The translations under genes and the position numbers were made by a program. 11,633 nucleotides of DNA, taken from WHSO01 sp050485485 (GTDB lineage: Bacteria; Pseudomonadota; Alphaproteobacteria; SMXQ01). Below, piece after piece: positions 1-6,374 of this stretch (its first letter is position 1; each line of letters opens with the position of its first letter). Location of the stretch: the NCBI GenBank assembly GCA_050485485.1, contig JBJHBM010000052.1:1-11633 (forward strand), given 5' to 3'. Under the pieces are notes generated by a model, which had not been told where the DNA came from, searched no databases, and was given only the letters and a program-made list of their open reading frames with translations.

Positions 1-1
1 G

Positions 2-685
2 GCCTGCGCGCTGGCGCTGTTGCCCGCCTTCGCCGCGGCGCCCTTCGCCCCGCGCGCGGCGGCGGCGGCGAGCGCCGGGGCGGGGGTCAGCGTCACCATC
101 TCCGGCCCGGCGGCGGCGGTGAGCGGCACCACTGGCATCACCGTCACGATCGTCACCGGCCCGCCGTTGCAGCCCAGGACCACGATCGAGGCCGGCGCCG
201 GCACCGCCGGCGGCGCCACGCCGACTTCAGGGACAGGGGGCGGGACAGGGACCGCGACGGGCGCCGGAACGGGGACCGGGACCGGCGCGACCGGCACCAG
301 GACGGGAGCCGCACCGGGGACGTTCTCGGTCTCGGGCGACGCGAGCCAGGTGTTCGCGATCTCCATGCCGACCCAGCTCGTCCTCAACACGCCCGGGGGG
401 ATCGTGCTCCTGCGCGACTTCGTCCATAGCGCCGGCGCCACGCCCCACGTCGATTCCCGGGGCCAGATCCGCATCGCCTTCGAGGCGGTGGTCGAGACCG
501 ACCCCGCCGAAGTTCTGCCCCTGCTGATGCCGGCCGCCGGCGACGACGGCAATACCGTCGTCCTCGAGGTCACGGCGGTGGAGGAGGAGGGCGGGGTGCG
601 CCGCCTCACCGTCCGCCGGCCCGATGCTTTTGGCGTGCCAAAGGACAGCGAGGATGGCATAATGATAGTAATTTCATACAATTAG
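2..685 (+). CDS. DUF4402-like secreted/fimbrial subunit protein, 5'-truncated
   Basis: The frame is open to the left edge, so the true start lies outside the window; a TTG at position 20 is unlikely to be the start because hydrophobic Ala/Leu codons precede it and read as the end of a signal peptide. The C-terminal half (from about position 320) has the pattern of DUF4402 proteins: a GTFSVSGD segment, a hydrophobic-polar beta pattern, and a terminal MIVISYN strand before TAG. DUF4402 proteins are small secreted beta-sandwich proteins, often found beside chaperone-usher genes and thought to be pilin- or adhesin-like. A Gly/Thr low-complexity tract (positions about 229-306) interrupts the usual compact fold. 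The last 40 bases are strikingly AT-rich compared with the rest. The chaperone gene follows after 50 bases, which suggests co-transcription. Family assignment is by pattern only. Confidence 0.7.
   Translation, partial: ACALALLPAFAAAPFAPRAAAAASAGAGVSVTISGPAAAVSGTTGITVTIVTGPPLQPRTTIEAGAGTAGGATPTSGTGGGTGTATGAGTGTGTGATGTRTGAAPGTFSVSGDASQVFAISMPTQLVLNTPGGIVLLRDFVHSAGATPHVDSRGQIRIAFEAVVETDPAEVLPLLMPAAGDDGNTVVLEVTAVEEEGGVRRLTVRRPDAFGVPKDSEDGIMIVISYN
229..306 (+). repeat. Imperfect short tandem repeat coding a Gly/Thr tract
   Basis: Units of the type GGGACAGG, GGGACCGG and GCGACCGG recur imperfectly and are read as alternating Gly, Thr and Ala (GTGTATGAGTGTGTGATGT). The tract lies between the signal-peptide end and the conserved C-terminal half of the DUF4402-like protein, so it looks like a flexible linker. 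Short repeats of this kind can change length by slippage. Confidence 0.6.
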
Positions 686-735
686 GAATTGCGCCCGCCC
701 CCACCGACTGCGGCAGGCGCGCGGCAGGTGACACG

Positions 736-1599
736 ATGGCCATGACGTTCCGACAGATTTGCGGTGCCGCGTGCGCCGCCGTCGTCTTCGCGCTGGCGCT
801 GCCCGCGCCGCAGGTTGCGGCCCAGGGCTTCGGCGATTTCACCGTCACCCCGACGCGCCTGCTGTTCGAGGGGCGCACCACGGCGGAGACCGTGACGCTG
901 GTCAACCGCAGCGCCGAGACCGCGACCTTCCGCATCTCCTTCGTCCACATGCGCATGACCGAGCAGGGCGAACTGGTACAGCTGGAGCAGCTTCCGCCCG
1001 ACTACAGGGCGGCCGAGCCGATGCTGCGCTACGCCCCGCGCCAGATCGAGATTCCGCCGGGCGGCTCGCAGGTGGTACGGCTCGCGCTGCGCAAGCCCGA
1101 CGGCCTCGCGTCCGGCGAATACCGCTCGCACATGTTCTTCCGCGCGGTGCCGCCCGAATCGCGCGGCCAGGCCGTGGGCCAGGCGCCGGACCAGCCGGGC
1201 GGCGTGCGCATCGAACTGATCCCGATCTTCGGCGTCACCATCCCGGTGATCGTGCGCCACGGGCCGGACCTCGATGCCGGCGCGGCGCTCGCCGACCTCG
1301 CGCTCGACCGCAAGGACGGCGCGCCGGTGCTGCGCCTCAACATTCGGCGCACCGGCAACGTCTCCGCCTTCGGCGACCTCGCCGTGAGCTACGTCCCACC
1401 CGGCGGCGGGGCCCCGGTCCTGGTCGCGGAGCTCAACCGGGTGGCGGTCTATCCCGAGATCGAGGCCCGCCGGGTCGAGATCCAGCTGCACCCGCCGGCA
1501 GGCACGACCCTCGCGCCGGGCGGCACCATCGACGTGACCTATCGCGGCGCCGATCCCGCGGCGACCGTGCTGGCGCGCGGGACGCTCCGGGTTCCGTAA
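736..1599 (+). CDS. PapD-like periplasmic pilus/fimbrial chaperone
   Basis: 287 residues. Residues 1-30 are a signal peptide ending in an AQVAAQ-type cleavage site (VAAQ, 27-30). The mature protein begins with an Ig-like beta pattern (FTVTPTRLLFEG, residues 35-46, with Arg41 at the place of the conserved chaperone Arg) and has the characteristic stretch RQIEIPPGGSQVVRLALR (102-119), matching the PapD-family region before the donor strand. A Pro/Gly-rich linker (about 138-158) leads to a second beta domain. Chaperones of this family bind pilus subunits in the periplasm by donor-strand complementation and deliver them to the usher. The start ATG at 736 has a weak AGGTG upstream; the ATG at 742 in the same frame is an alternative. 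It sits between a putative subunit gene and an usher-like gene, as expected. Confidence 0.82.
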   Translation: MAMTFRQICGAACAAVVFALALPAPQVAAQGFGDFTVTPTRLLFEGRTTAETVTLVNRSAETATFRISFVHMRMTEQGELVQLEQLPPDYRAAEPMLRYAPRQIEIPPGGSQVVRLALRKPDGLASGEYRSHMFFRAVPPESRGQAVGQAPDQPGGVRIELIPIFGVTIPVIVRHGPDLDAGAALADLALDRKDGAPVLRLNIRRTGNVSAFGDLAVSYVPPGGGAPVLVAELNRVAVYPEIEARRVEIQLHPPAGTTLAPGGTIDVTYRGADPAATVLARGTLRVP

Positions 1600-1638
1600 G
1601 GACCGGCGCCCGCGGCGGAAGGGGGACCGCCCAACGGC

Positions 1639-4404
1639 ATGCGCGCGGCATCGAGGCAATTCGCGACGGCCATCGCCATGGCCGCCCTGTTCGCGGCCGC
1701 GCCCGCGCAGGCCCAGGAACCGGCCCCTGCGCCGCCGATCGCGCCCCTGATCGAGCCCGCGCCCTCCGCCCCCGGCACGCCCGGGCAGCGCCCCCAGTTC
1801 GGCCCGGGCGCAGCCTTTGCCGAGCCCGAGCTGCTGCTGATGGCGCTGCGGCTGCGCGACATCACCCTCGCGGACGACCTGCTCGCGCTGCTGGAGGGGA
1901 CGGTGCTGATGCTGCCGCTCGGCGAGCTCGCGCGCGCTCTCGAGTTCCGCATCTCCGTGGACCCGGCGGCGGGCCGCGCGAGCGGCTGGTTCATCCGGGA
2001 GAACCGGCTGTTCTCCCTCGATCTCCGGCGCGGGACCGTGGTGGTCGAGGGCCGCGAGAGCACCTTCGAGCGGCGCGACGCGCGCGTCGTCGAAAACGAC
2101 ATCTTCGTGGACATCCGACTGCTGGCGCAGTGGTTCCCGGTGGACCTGCGCTACGACGTCTCCGAGCTGCTGGTGACGGTCGAGCCGCGCGAGCTGCTGC
2201 CGGTGGACGAGCGGCTCAAGCGCGAGGCCTACCGCTACCGCGCGCTCCAGCGGCGCGTCGAGCGGGAGGCGCTGGAGCGGATCGAGCTGCCCTACCGGGC
2301 GCTGTCGGCGCCGACCGTGGACGTCGCGACCGAGACCGCGTTCAACCGCCGCCGCGGCGGCACCCATGCGTCGGGCAGCTACAACGTGCTCGCCACCAGC
2401 GACCTCCTGTGGATGAACTCGGAGATCTACCTGAGCGGCAACCAGAGCGACACGGTCAACGAGGCCCGCATCAGGCTGGAGCGCAAGGATCCCGACGGCG
2501 GCCTGCTGGGCGGCATGAACGCCACCGAGGTCGGCTTCGGCGACATCAACACGCCCCAGGTTCCGCTGGTCGCGAACCTGCAGATGGGGCGCGGCGCCAT
2601 CGTCTCCAACATGCCGCTCGACGCGCCGGATGAGTTCGACCGCATCACGCTGGAGGGCAACCTGCCGCTCGGCTGGGAGGTGGAGCTCTACCGCAACGGC
2701 GTCCTGCTCGAGTTCCAGTCGGCGAGCGCCGACGGCCTCTACCGGATCGCCGACGTGCCGCTGCTCTACGGTGTCAACGTGCTGCGGTTGGTGTTCTACG
2801 GCCCCCAGGGGCAGCGCCGCGAGGAGATCCGCCAGGTTCGCGTCGGCGCCGACCAGCTGAGGCCCGGCGACGTGCGCTACCGCATCGCCGCCGCCCAGCA
2901 CGACGAGCGCGTGTTCAGCGACCTCAGGGCCGGCACGCCCGGACGGCGCCAGGGCGAGGACCGCATGATGGGCAGCGTCATGGCGGGGGCGACCGACTGG
3001 CTGACCGTGGGCGCCAGCTTCGCCAGCGTGCCCACGCTGCAGGGCCAGCGCGACTATGCCGGCACGACCGCCGTGATCACGACCGGCAGCCTGCTGTGGC
3101 GCGCCGACGCGGTGCGCGACTCCGAGGGCGGCACCGCCGCGCGGCTGTCGGCGCAGACCTCGCTCTACGGCTATTCGCTGCTGGGCGAGCACAACGTCTT
3201 CGACAGGTTCCGCAGCGAGAGCGTGGGGCTCAGCGACTCCGAGTTCCTCGAGAGCCGCACGCGGCTGCGCACCGAGGGCATCATCGACCTGCCCGGCGCG
3301 ATCCAGCTGCCGCTCAGCCTGACGCTCGACTGGGACCGCTTCGAGGGCGACCGCCGCGACCTCAGGCTCTCCAACCGCCTGTCGTTCGCGGTGGACCGCA
3401 CCTCCGTCTCCAACACCCTGAGCTGGACCGAGACGCGCTCGGCCGGCACCACCGGGCGCAACGCCACCGGCAACCTTCTGGTGGGCGGCAGCCTGTGGGA
3501 CTTCCGGCTGCGCGGCCAGGTCAACTACCAGGTGACGCCGGCCCAGGAGGTGAGCGCCGTCAGCACCACGGTCGAGCGCGCGCTGTCCCCGCGCACCCTG
3601 GCCCGGGGCGGCGTGCAGCGCAGCTTCACCGGAACCGGCGCCACGGTCTACAACGCCGGCATCAACGTCCGCCACGACCTCGCCTACATCGGCTTCCGCG
3701 CCGAGTACGACGACGGCCGCCGCGAAGCGCTCGGCCTGATGACGCTGTCGTTCTCGTTCGGGCCGGATCCGGCGCGCGGCTCGGCCTGGATGGCGGGCGA
3801 GCGCGCCGCCGGCTCCGGCAACTTCGCCGGGCGCGTGTTCCTCGACAGCGACGGCGACGGCCGCTTCGACCCCGAGGCGGGCGACCGCCCGCTGCCCGGC
3901 GCGCGCCTCACGGTGGACGGGCGCGCACGCGGCGCGGCGGCGAACGAGGACGGGCTGGTGCTGCTGCGCGGCCTGCCCGCCCACCGCGAAGCCGCCATCG
4001 GCGTCGATCCCGCCAGCCTCAACGACCCGTTCCTGGTGGCGCGCGAGCGCGGCATCGCCGTGGTGCCGCGCCCCGGCACGGCGCCGGTCCACGACTTCGC
4101 CGTCACCACCACGGGCGAGATCGACGGCACCGTGTTCCGCGTGATCGGCGAAAGCGCGACCGCCGTGGCGGGCGCCATCGTGCAGCTGCTCGACGCCGAA
4201 GGCGCGGTGGTGCGCGAGGTGCGCTCGGCCTACGACGGCTTCTTCCTGTTCGACTTCGTGCGGCCCGGCGCGTACCGGCTGCGCATCGCCCCCGACCAGG
4301 CCGAGGCGCTCGGCATCCGCCTGCAGCAGGAGCGCGCCGTCGCCATCAAGGGCGACGGCACCATCGCGAGCGGCCAGGACCTGGTGCTGGTGCCGGCGCG
4401 CTAG
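1639..4404 (+). CDS. Usher-like outer-membrane protein with C-terminal regulatory-like beta domains
   Basis: 921 residues. A signal peptide (1-26, ending APAQAQ) is followed by a Pro-rich segment and an N-terminal domain (about 65-185) whose VLMLPLGELARALEFRISVDPAAG pattern resembles the stalk/copper-amine-oxidase-N type repeat. Residues 290-405 carry the best usher-like signature: GFGDINTP, then GWEVELYRNGVLLEF and VPLLYGVNVLRLVFYGPQGQ, seen in alternative fimbrial ushers. From about 410 to 725 there are many alternating amphipathic strands rich in Ser, Thr and Arg, consistent with an outer-membrane beta-barrel. The C-terminus has FLDSDGDGRFD (734-744), an acidic DxDxDG loop of the SdrD-B/TSP3 type, and a carboxypeptidase-regulatory-like domain (about 826-921). 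Its role would be to export and anchor subunits delivered by the upstream chaperone. GGAAGGGGGA lies about 13 bases before the ATG. It is not a classical FimD/PapC protein, and some annotations call such proteins carboxypeptidase-regulatory-like. Confidence 0.75.
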   Translation: MRAASRQFATAIAMAALFAAAPAQAQEPAPAPPIAPLIEPAPSAPGTPGQRPQFGPGAAFAEPELLLMALRLRDITLADDLLALLEGTVLMLPLGELARALEFRISVDPAAGRASGWFIRENRLFSLDLRRGTVVVEGRESTFERRDARVVENDIFVDIRLLAQWFPVDLRYDVSELLVTVEPRELLPVDERLKREAYRYRALQRRVEREALERIELPYRALSAPTVDVATETAFNRRRGGTHASGSYNVLATSDLLWMNSEIYLSGNQSDTVNEARIRLERKDPDGGLLGGMNATEVGFGDINTPQVPLVANLQMGRGAIVSNMPLDAPDEFDRITLEGNLPLGWEVELYRNGVLLEFQSASADGLYRIADVPLLYGVNVLRLVFYGPQGQRREEIRQVRVGADQLRPGDVRYRIAAAQHDERVFSDLRAGTPGRRQGEDRMMGSVMAGATDWLTVGASFASVPTLQGQRDYAGTTAVITTGSLLWRADAVRDSEGGTAARLSAQTSLYGYSLLGEHNVFDRFRSESVGLSDSEFLESRTRLRTEGIIDLPGAIQLPLSLTLDWDRFEGDRRDLRLSNRLSFAVDRTSVSNTLSWTETRSAGTTGRNATGNLLVGGSLWDFRLRGQVNYQVTPAQEVSAVSTTVERALSPRTLARGGVQRSFTGTGATVYNAGINVRHDLAYIGFRAEYDDGRREALGLMTLSFSFGPDPARGSAWMAGERAAGSGNFAGRVFLDSDGDGRFDPEAGDRPLPGARLTVDGRARGAAANEDGLVLLRGLPAHREAAIGVDPASLNDPFLVARERGIAVVPRPGTAPVHDFAVTTTGEIDGTVFRVIGESATAVAGAIVQLLDAEGAVVREVRSAYDGFFLFDFVRPGAYRLRIAPDQAEALGIRLQQERAVAIKGDGTIASGQDLVLVPAR

Positions 4405-4435
4405 GAGCCCGTATCCGGGTAGCGGGCCGTCCCGA

Positions 4436-4464
4436 TTGGTCCGCCGCCTCCGATGCGCTAGACT
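4436..4464 (+). promoter_or_regulatory. Candidate housekeeping promoter for the lipoprotein gene
   Basis: TTGGTC (4436-4441), a 17-base spacer and TAGACT (4459-4464), preceded by GC. The -10 element matches TATAAT at 4 of 6 positions and the -35 keeps TTG. GCTAGACT-type -10 elements are common in GC-rich proteobacteria. Transcription would start near 4471, about 28 bases before the ATG. This is pattern evidence only. Confidence 0.45.
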
Positions 4465-4498
4465 CGCCCCGCTTCCCTCAACCACGGGACACACCGCC

Positions 4499-5083
4499 AT
4501 GTCCACGCGCACCGCCCTTTCCCTCACGCTCGCCGCCGCGCTGGCGCTCGGCGCCGCGCCCGCGCTGACCGGCTGCGCCACCCGCAGCGCCGCCACCTAC
4601 AAGCCGGGCGAGGCCGGCCAGGTGATGCGCGTCGAGCGCGCCCGCATCGTCACCGCGCGCACCGTCACCATCGAGGGGCTGCAGGGCGACCGTCCCGGCT
4701 GGGGCACGCTGATCGGCGCGACCGTCGCGGGCGCCGCCAGCTACGGCCTCACCGGCGCCGACACGCCGCTCGGCCAGGCGGTGACCATCATCGCCGCCGT
4801 CGGCGGCGCGCTCGCCGGCACCTTCATCGAGGAGCAGAAGAACCGCCATCCCGGCGCGGAATACGTGCTGCGCGGGGAGAACGGCCGCGACTTCGCCGTG
4901 GTGCAGACGCTGCAGGGCGCGGAGACGATGCTGCCCGTGGGCAAGGAGGTGGTGGTGCTCTACGGGCGCGACAACTTCGTGCGTGTCGCCCCGGACGAGC
5001 TGGTGCCCGCCACCGGCACCGCGTCCCCCGCGCCGGCCCCGGCGCCGGCCCCCGCGAGCGGCGCCGGATCCCGGTCCTACTAG
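4499..5083 (+). CDS. SlyB/Pcp-family glycine-zipper outer-membrane lipoprotein
   Basis: 194 residues. The frame is open from a TTG at 4436, but the ATG at 4499 gives a proper lipoprotein signal (residues 1-25) with lipobox LTGC and lipidated Cys26, so 4499 is chosen; the Shine-Dalgarno is weak. Residues 41-62 (VMRVERARIVTARTVTIEG) and 122-164 (EYVLRGENGRDFAVVQ, VGKEVVVLYGRDNFVRV) follow the SlyB/Pcp pattern of beta strands on either side of a glycine zipper. The zipper (67-108, GWGTLIGATVAGAA and AVGGALAGTF) is a two-helix Gly/Ala-rich segment. The tail (172-194) is an Ala-Pro repeat. SlyB-type lipoproteins sit in the outer membrane and are linked to envelope integrity and stress; the exact role here is unknown. 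It is separated from the usher gene by 94 bases that contain a candidate promoter, so it is probably its own unit. Confidence 0.8.
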   Translation: MSTRTALSLTLAAALALGAAPALTGCATRSAATYKPGEAGQVMRVERARIVTARTVTIEGLQGDRPGWGTLIGATVAGAASYGLTGADTPLGQAVTIIAAVGGALAGTFIEEQKNRHPGAEYVLRGENGRDFAVVQTLQGAETMLPVGKEVVVLYGRDNFVRVAPDELVPATGTASPAPAPAPAPASGAGSRSY

Positions 5084-5135
5084 CGAGGCACGGGACGCGG
5101 AACCGGGGCTTTTGCCGAATTCCCTTGCGGTTGCA

Positions 5136-5185
5136 CGCCAAACGTGACCATGTGGGAGTGTGATCGCACCCCACTCGGTTTGGCG
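5136..5185 (+). promoter_or_regulatory. Two-tier hairpin upstream of the cold-shock gene
   Basis: The outer stem CGCCAAAC (5136-5143) pairs perfectly with GTTTGGCG (5178-5185). Inside it, GTGGG-A-GTG (5152-5160) pairs with CACCCCAC (5167-5174), leaving one bulged A and a six-base loop. No T-run follows, so it is not a standard terminator. It may be part of the long leader of the cold-shock mRNA. Alternatively, since a loose CTTGCG...CCATGT promoter-like pair (5124-5153) overlaps it, it may be a DNA operator. Confidence 0.45.
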
Positions 5186-5202
5186 AATCCTCCCTGCCCC
5201 AT

Positions 5203-5216
5203 GTCCCTCGCGGGAC
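5203..5216 (+). promoter_or_regulatory. Small tetraloop hairpin in the cold-shock leader
   Basis: GTCCC (5203-5207) pairs with GGGAC (5212-5216) around the loop TCGC. Ten bases later comes a run of five T (about 5226-5230), too far away for a convincing terminator. It is one of three hairpins between the lipoprotein stop and the cold-shock start. Confidence 0.3.
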
Positions 5217-5257
5217 GGCAGACGATTTTTCCCTGAATTCTTCGTGAGGCCCGACAC

Positions 5258-5280
5258 CCCGGACGCAAGCGTCGTCCGGG
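5258..5280 (+). promoter_or_regulatory. Hairpin just upstream of the cold-shock start
   Basis: CCCGGACG (5258-5265) pairs perfectly with CGTCCGGG (5273-5280) around a seven-base loop, 26 bases before the ATG. Long structured leaders that refold with temperature are known for cspA-type mRNAs, so this could affect access to the start site. Confidence 0.45.
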
Positions 5281-5306
5281 CGACGACCTACCATGAAAGC
5301 AAGACG

Positions 5307-5510
5307 ATGACCAAAGGTACCGTGAAATTCTTCAACGCCACGCGCGGCTACGGCTTCATCTCCCCCGAGGATGGCTCCAAGGACGTGTTCGTCCACATCT
5401 CGGCGGTCGAGCAGGCCGGCATGCGCCAGCTCGACGAGGGCCAGAAGCTGACCTTCGACGTGCAGCCCGACGGTCGCGGCCCCAAGGCCGTGAACCTGCA
5501 GGAAGCGTAA
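5307..5510 (+). CDS. cspA: CspA-family cold-shock protein
   Basis: 67 residues, the usual length for the family. It starts MTKGTVKFFNATRGYGFISPEDG, with RNP1 as RGYGFI (13-18) and RNP2 as VFVHI (27-31). The usual KWFN is KFFN here, with Phe8 and Phe9 in the nucleic-acid face. Such proteins bind single-stranded RNA or DNA and act as RNA chaperones in the cytoplasm in cold, stationary phase or normal growth. The ATG at 5307 is fixed by the conserved N-terminus; a longer in-frame reading from 5160 adds unrelated sequence. The Shine-Dalgarno is weak (GAAAGCAAGA). It has a 223-base upstream gap with three hairpins and a strong terminator directly after it, so it is probably a single-gene transcript. 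Which csp paralogue it is cannot be told. Confidence 0.95.
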   Translation: MTKGTVKFFNATRGYGFISPEDGSKDVFVHISAVEQAGMRQLDEGQKLTFDVQPDGRGPKAVNLQEA

Positions 5511-5516
5511 GAACGC

Positions 5517-5535
5517 CGGCGCGGCTTCCGCGCCG
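5517..5535 (+). promoter_or_regulatory. GC-rich hairpin between the cold-shock stop and its terminator
   Basis: CGGCGCGG (5517-5524) pairs perfectly with CCGCGCCG (5528-5535) around a three-base loop. It begins seven bases after the stop codon and precedes the terminator stem by six bases, so the mRNA would end in two stacked hairpins, likely protecting the 3' end. Confidence 0.6.
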
Positions 5536-5541
5536 ACGGAA

Positions 5542-5569
5542 GGGGCCGCCCGCGGGCGGCCCCTTTTTT
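5542..5569 (+). terminator. Rho-independent terminator of the cold-shock gene
   Basis: GGGGCCGCCC (5542-5551) pairs with GGGCGGCCCC (5554-5563), in effect a nine-pair stem with a CGCG loop, followed immediately by six T (5564-5569). Two A residues before the stem can pair with the first T residues. On the other strand the stem is followed by only CCTTCC-like sequence after A-to-T reversal, so it should serve mainly the plus strand, though it lies just beyond the stop of the convergent gene. Confidence 0.92.
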
Positions 5570-5599
5570 ATGTCCGGCCGGTTCATGTCCGGCGGGGCC

Positions 5600-5833
5600 T
5601 CACGCGCGGTCGCGCACGCCGCCCGCCCCGGCGCGCCCGGCGCAGTGAGCGCAGCAATAGACCGCGCCGCCCGTCTCGACCCCGTGGCCGACGATCCGCA
5701 CGCCGCAATTCCCGCACACGGGCGCGAGCTTCGCGACCGCGCATTCGAAGCTGTCGAAGACATGGCGCCGGTCCCGCCACACCACCTCGAAAGCCTTGTC
5801 GTAATCGTTGCCGCACATGTCGCAGACGGCCAT
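5600..5833 (-). CDS. Small Cys-rich zinc-binding-type protein of unknown function
   Basis: 77 residues, start ATG at 5833, preceded five bases upstream by AAAGGAGGT (5839-5847), a near-perfect Shine-Dalgarno. Longer frames extend upstream but lack any such site. Cysteines occur as C4-x2-C7, C31, C40-x2-C43, C60/C61 and C64, with His24, His50 and His63 nearby. This is enough for two tetrahedral metal sites of the zinc-ribbon or treble-clef kind. The sequence CDMCGNDYDKAF, DSFECA and CGNCGVRIVGHGVE resembles a family of small proteobacterial and actinobacterial proteins variously annotated as hypothetical or metallothionein-like; I recall the family but not a tested function. It points toward the cold-shock gene and ends 30 bases beyond that gene's terminator. 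An EcfG-type promoter stands upstream, so expression in the general stress response is likely. Metal storage, redox sensing or protein binding are all possible. Confidence 0.85.
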   Translation of the reverse strand: MAVCDMCGNDYDKAFEVVWRDRRHVFDSFECAVAKLAPVCGNCGVRIVGHGVETGGAVYCCAHCAGRAGAGGVRDRA

Positions 5834-5868
5834 GACGTACCTCCTTTCGCCTTGTGCTGATAAAAGCC

Positions 5869-5893
5869 AACGCGACATGCGCGGCACGGTTCC
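5869..5893 (-). promoter_or_regulatory. EcfG (general stress response) type promoter
   Basis: Read on the minus strand, GGAAC (5893-5889) is followed by exactly 16 bases and then CGTT (5872-5869). This equals the consensus reported for alphaproteobacterial EcfG/SigT sigma factors (GGAAC-N16/17-CGTT). The predicted start near 5862 would give a leader of roughly 30 bases containing the strong Shine-Dalgarno of the Cys-rich gene. Position, orientation and spacing all fit. Confidence 0.75.
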
Positions 5894-6160
5894 GCCCGCG
5901 CGCGATGTCACCGCCCATCCCCTTGACTCGTCCGCCGCGCGATACCAGTCTATGTATGTCGGCCCAAGGCCAAGGACGGCGCGGGTGAGACGGAAGTCTC
6001 CGCCGTGAACGACGAGCCGGCGCGCGCCGAAGCCGCCGCTTCCCCGGAGCAAGGGCGGCGGCCGAAGCCCTGCCGACGGGTACCGGGCCCATCCATCGGT
6101 GGCCGCAAGGCGGCCCGACGGCCGGCATGTCGTCAACCTCAACAGGGAGGGTGCGAGCGC

Positions 6161-6190
6161 ATGGAAAAACCACCCAAGAGTCCATACTGA
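6161..6190 (+). CDS. Possible nine-residue leader peptide (MEKPPKSPY)
   Basis: ATG at 6161 follows AGGGAGG (6144-6150) with ten bases of spacing, a good Shine-Dalgarno. The peptide MEKPPKSPY contains a Pro-Pro pair, which can slow ribosomes. Its TGA stop is itself the first three bases of the stem at 6188-6215. Such an arrangement is typical of leader peptides in attenuators, but no sensed amino acid is obvious. Chance occurrence is quite possible. Confidence 0.3.
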   Translation: MEKPPKSPY

Positions 6191-6234
6191 CCCCTCCGCG
6201 AGAACCGAGGGGTCACGGCACGCCTTTCCGCGAC

Positions 6235-6312
6235 ATGCCAGCGGCGGGCGCGCCGCCCGACATCGTCACATACATAAAGGAAGGGGCACGCGGCGACGCC
6301 GCACCCCGATGA
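6235..6312 (+). CDS. Possible 25-residue small protein
   Basis: ATG at 6235 to TGA at 6310-6312, beginning MPAAGAPPDIVTYIKEG. The less G/C-biased middle (DIVTYIKEG) looks more like protein than most frames here, but there is no clear Shine-Dalgarno. Its stop overlaps the start of the next small frame as ATGA, a form of translational coupling. No family recognised. Confidence 0.2.
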   Translation: MPAAGAPPDIVTYIKEGARGDAAPR

Positions 6313-6374
6313 ATCGCCCGGCTCTTGCCGGGCAAGGTGAGACACCCTCACGGACCCCGCCGCGCATCCCCTGA
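6309..6374 (+). CDS. Possible 21-residue small protein, coupled by ATGA overlap
   Basis: ATG at 6309 overlaps the TGA of the preceding frame and ends at TGA 6372-6374, inside the loop of the terminator-like stem. It begins MNRPALAGQGETPSRTPP. The Shine-Dalgarno-like AAAGGAAGGGG (6277-6287) is about 22 bases upstream and partly in a stem. Most likely part of the structured RNA rather than a real protein; listed because of the overlap. Confidence 0.15.
   Translation: MNRPALAGQGETPSRTPPRIP

Noticed and set aside
759..2633. Plus-strand open frame of 624 codons overlapping chaperone and usher in another frame
   Set aside because: Arg/Ala-rich shadow; the two overlapped genes have signal peptides and family motifs in their own frames.
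682..4596. Minus-strand open frame of 1304 codons antisense to the chaperone and usher genes
   Set aside because: Its product is Ala/Arg/Gly/His-rich with no domain pattern, while the plus strand codes recognised proteins. High G/C at third positions removes stop codons from the antisense frame.
5203..5230. Rho-independent terminator for the lipoprotein gene
   Set aside because: The five-pair stem is separated from the T-run by ten bases, so it does not fit the model.
5160..5306. Longer N-terminus for the cold-shock protein
   Set aside because: Family members start at MTKGTVKFFN or close to it, and the extra region holds hairpins instead of protein-like sequence.
5570..5593. Direct repeat ATGTCCGGC (5570-5578 and 5585-5593)
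   Set aside because: Nine bases in GC-rich sequence, only two copies, no related feature; probably chance.
5834..6185. Upstream extension of the Cys-rich protein to 180-200 residues
   Set aside because: The near-perfect Shine-Dalgarno and EcfG-type promoter place the start at 5833; the extension would run through the promoter.
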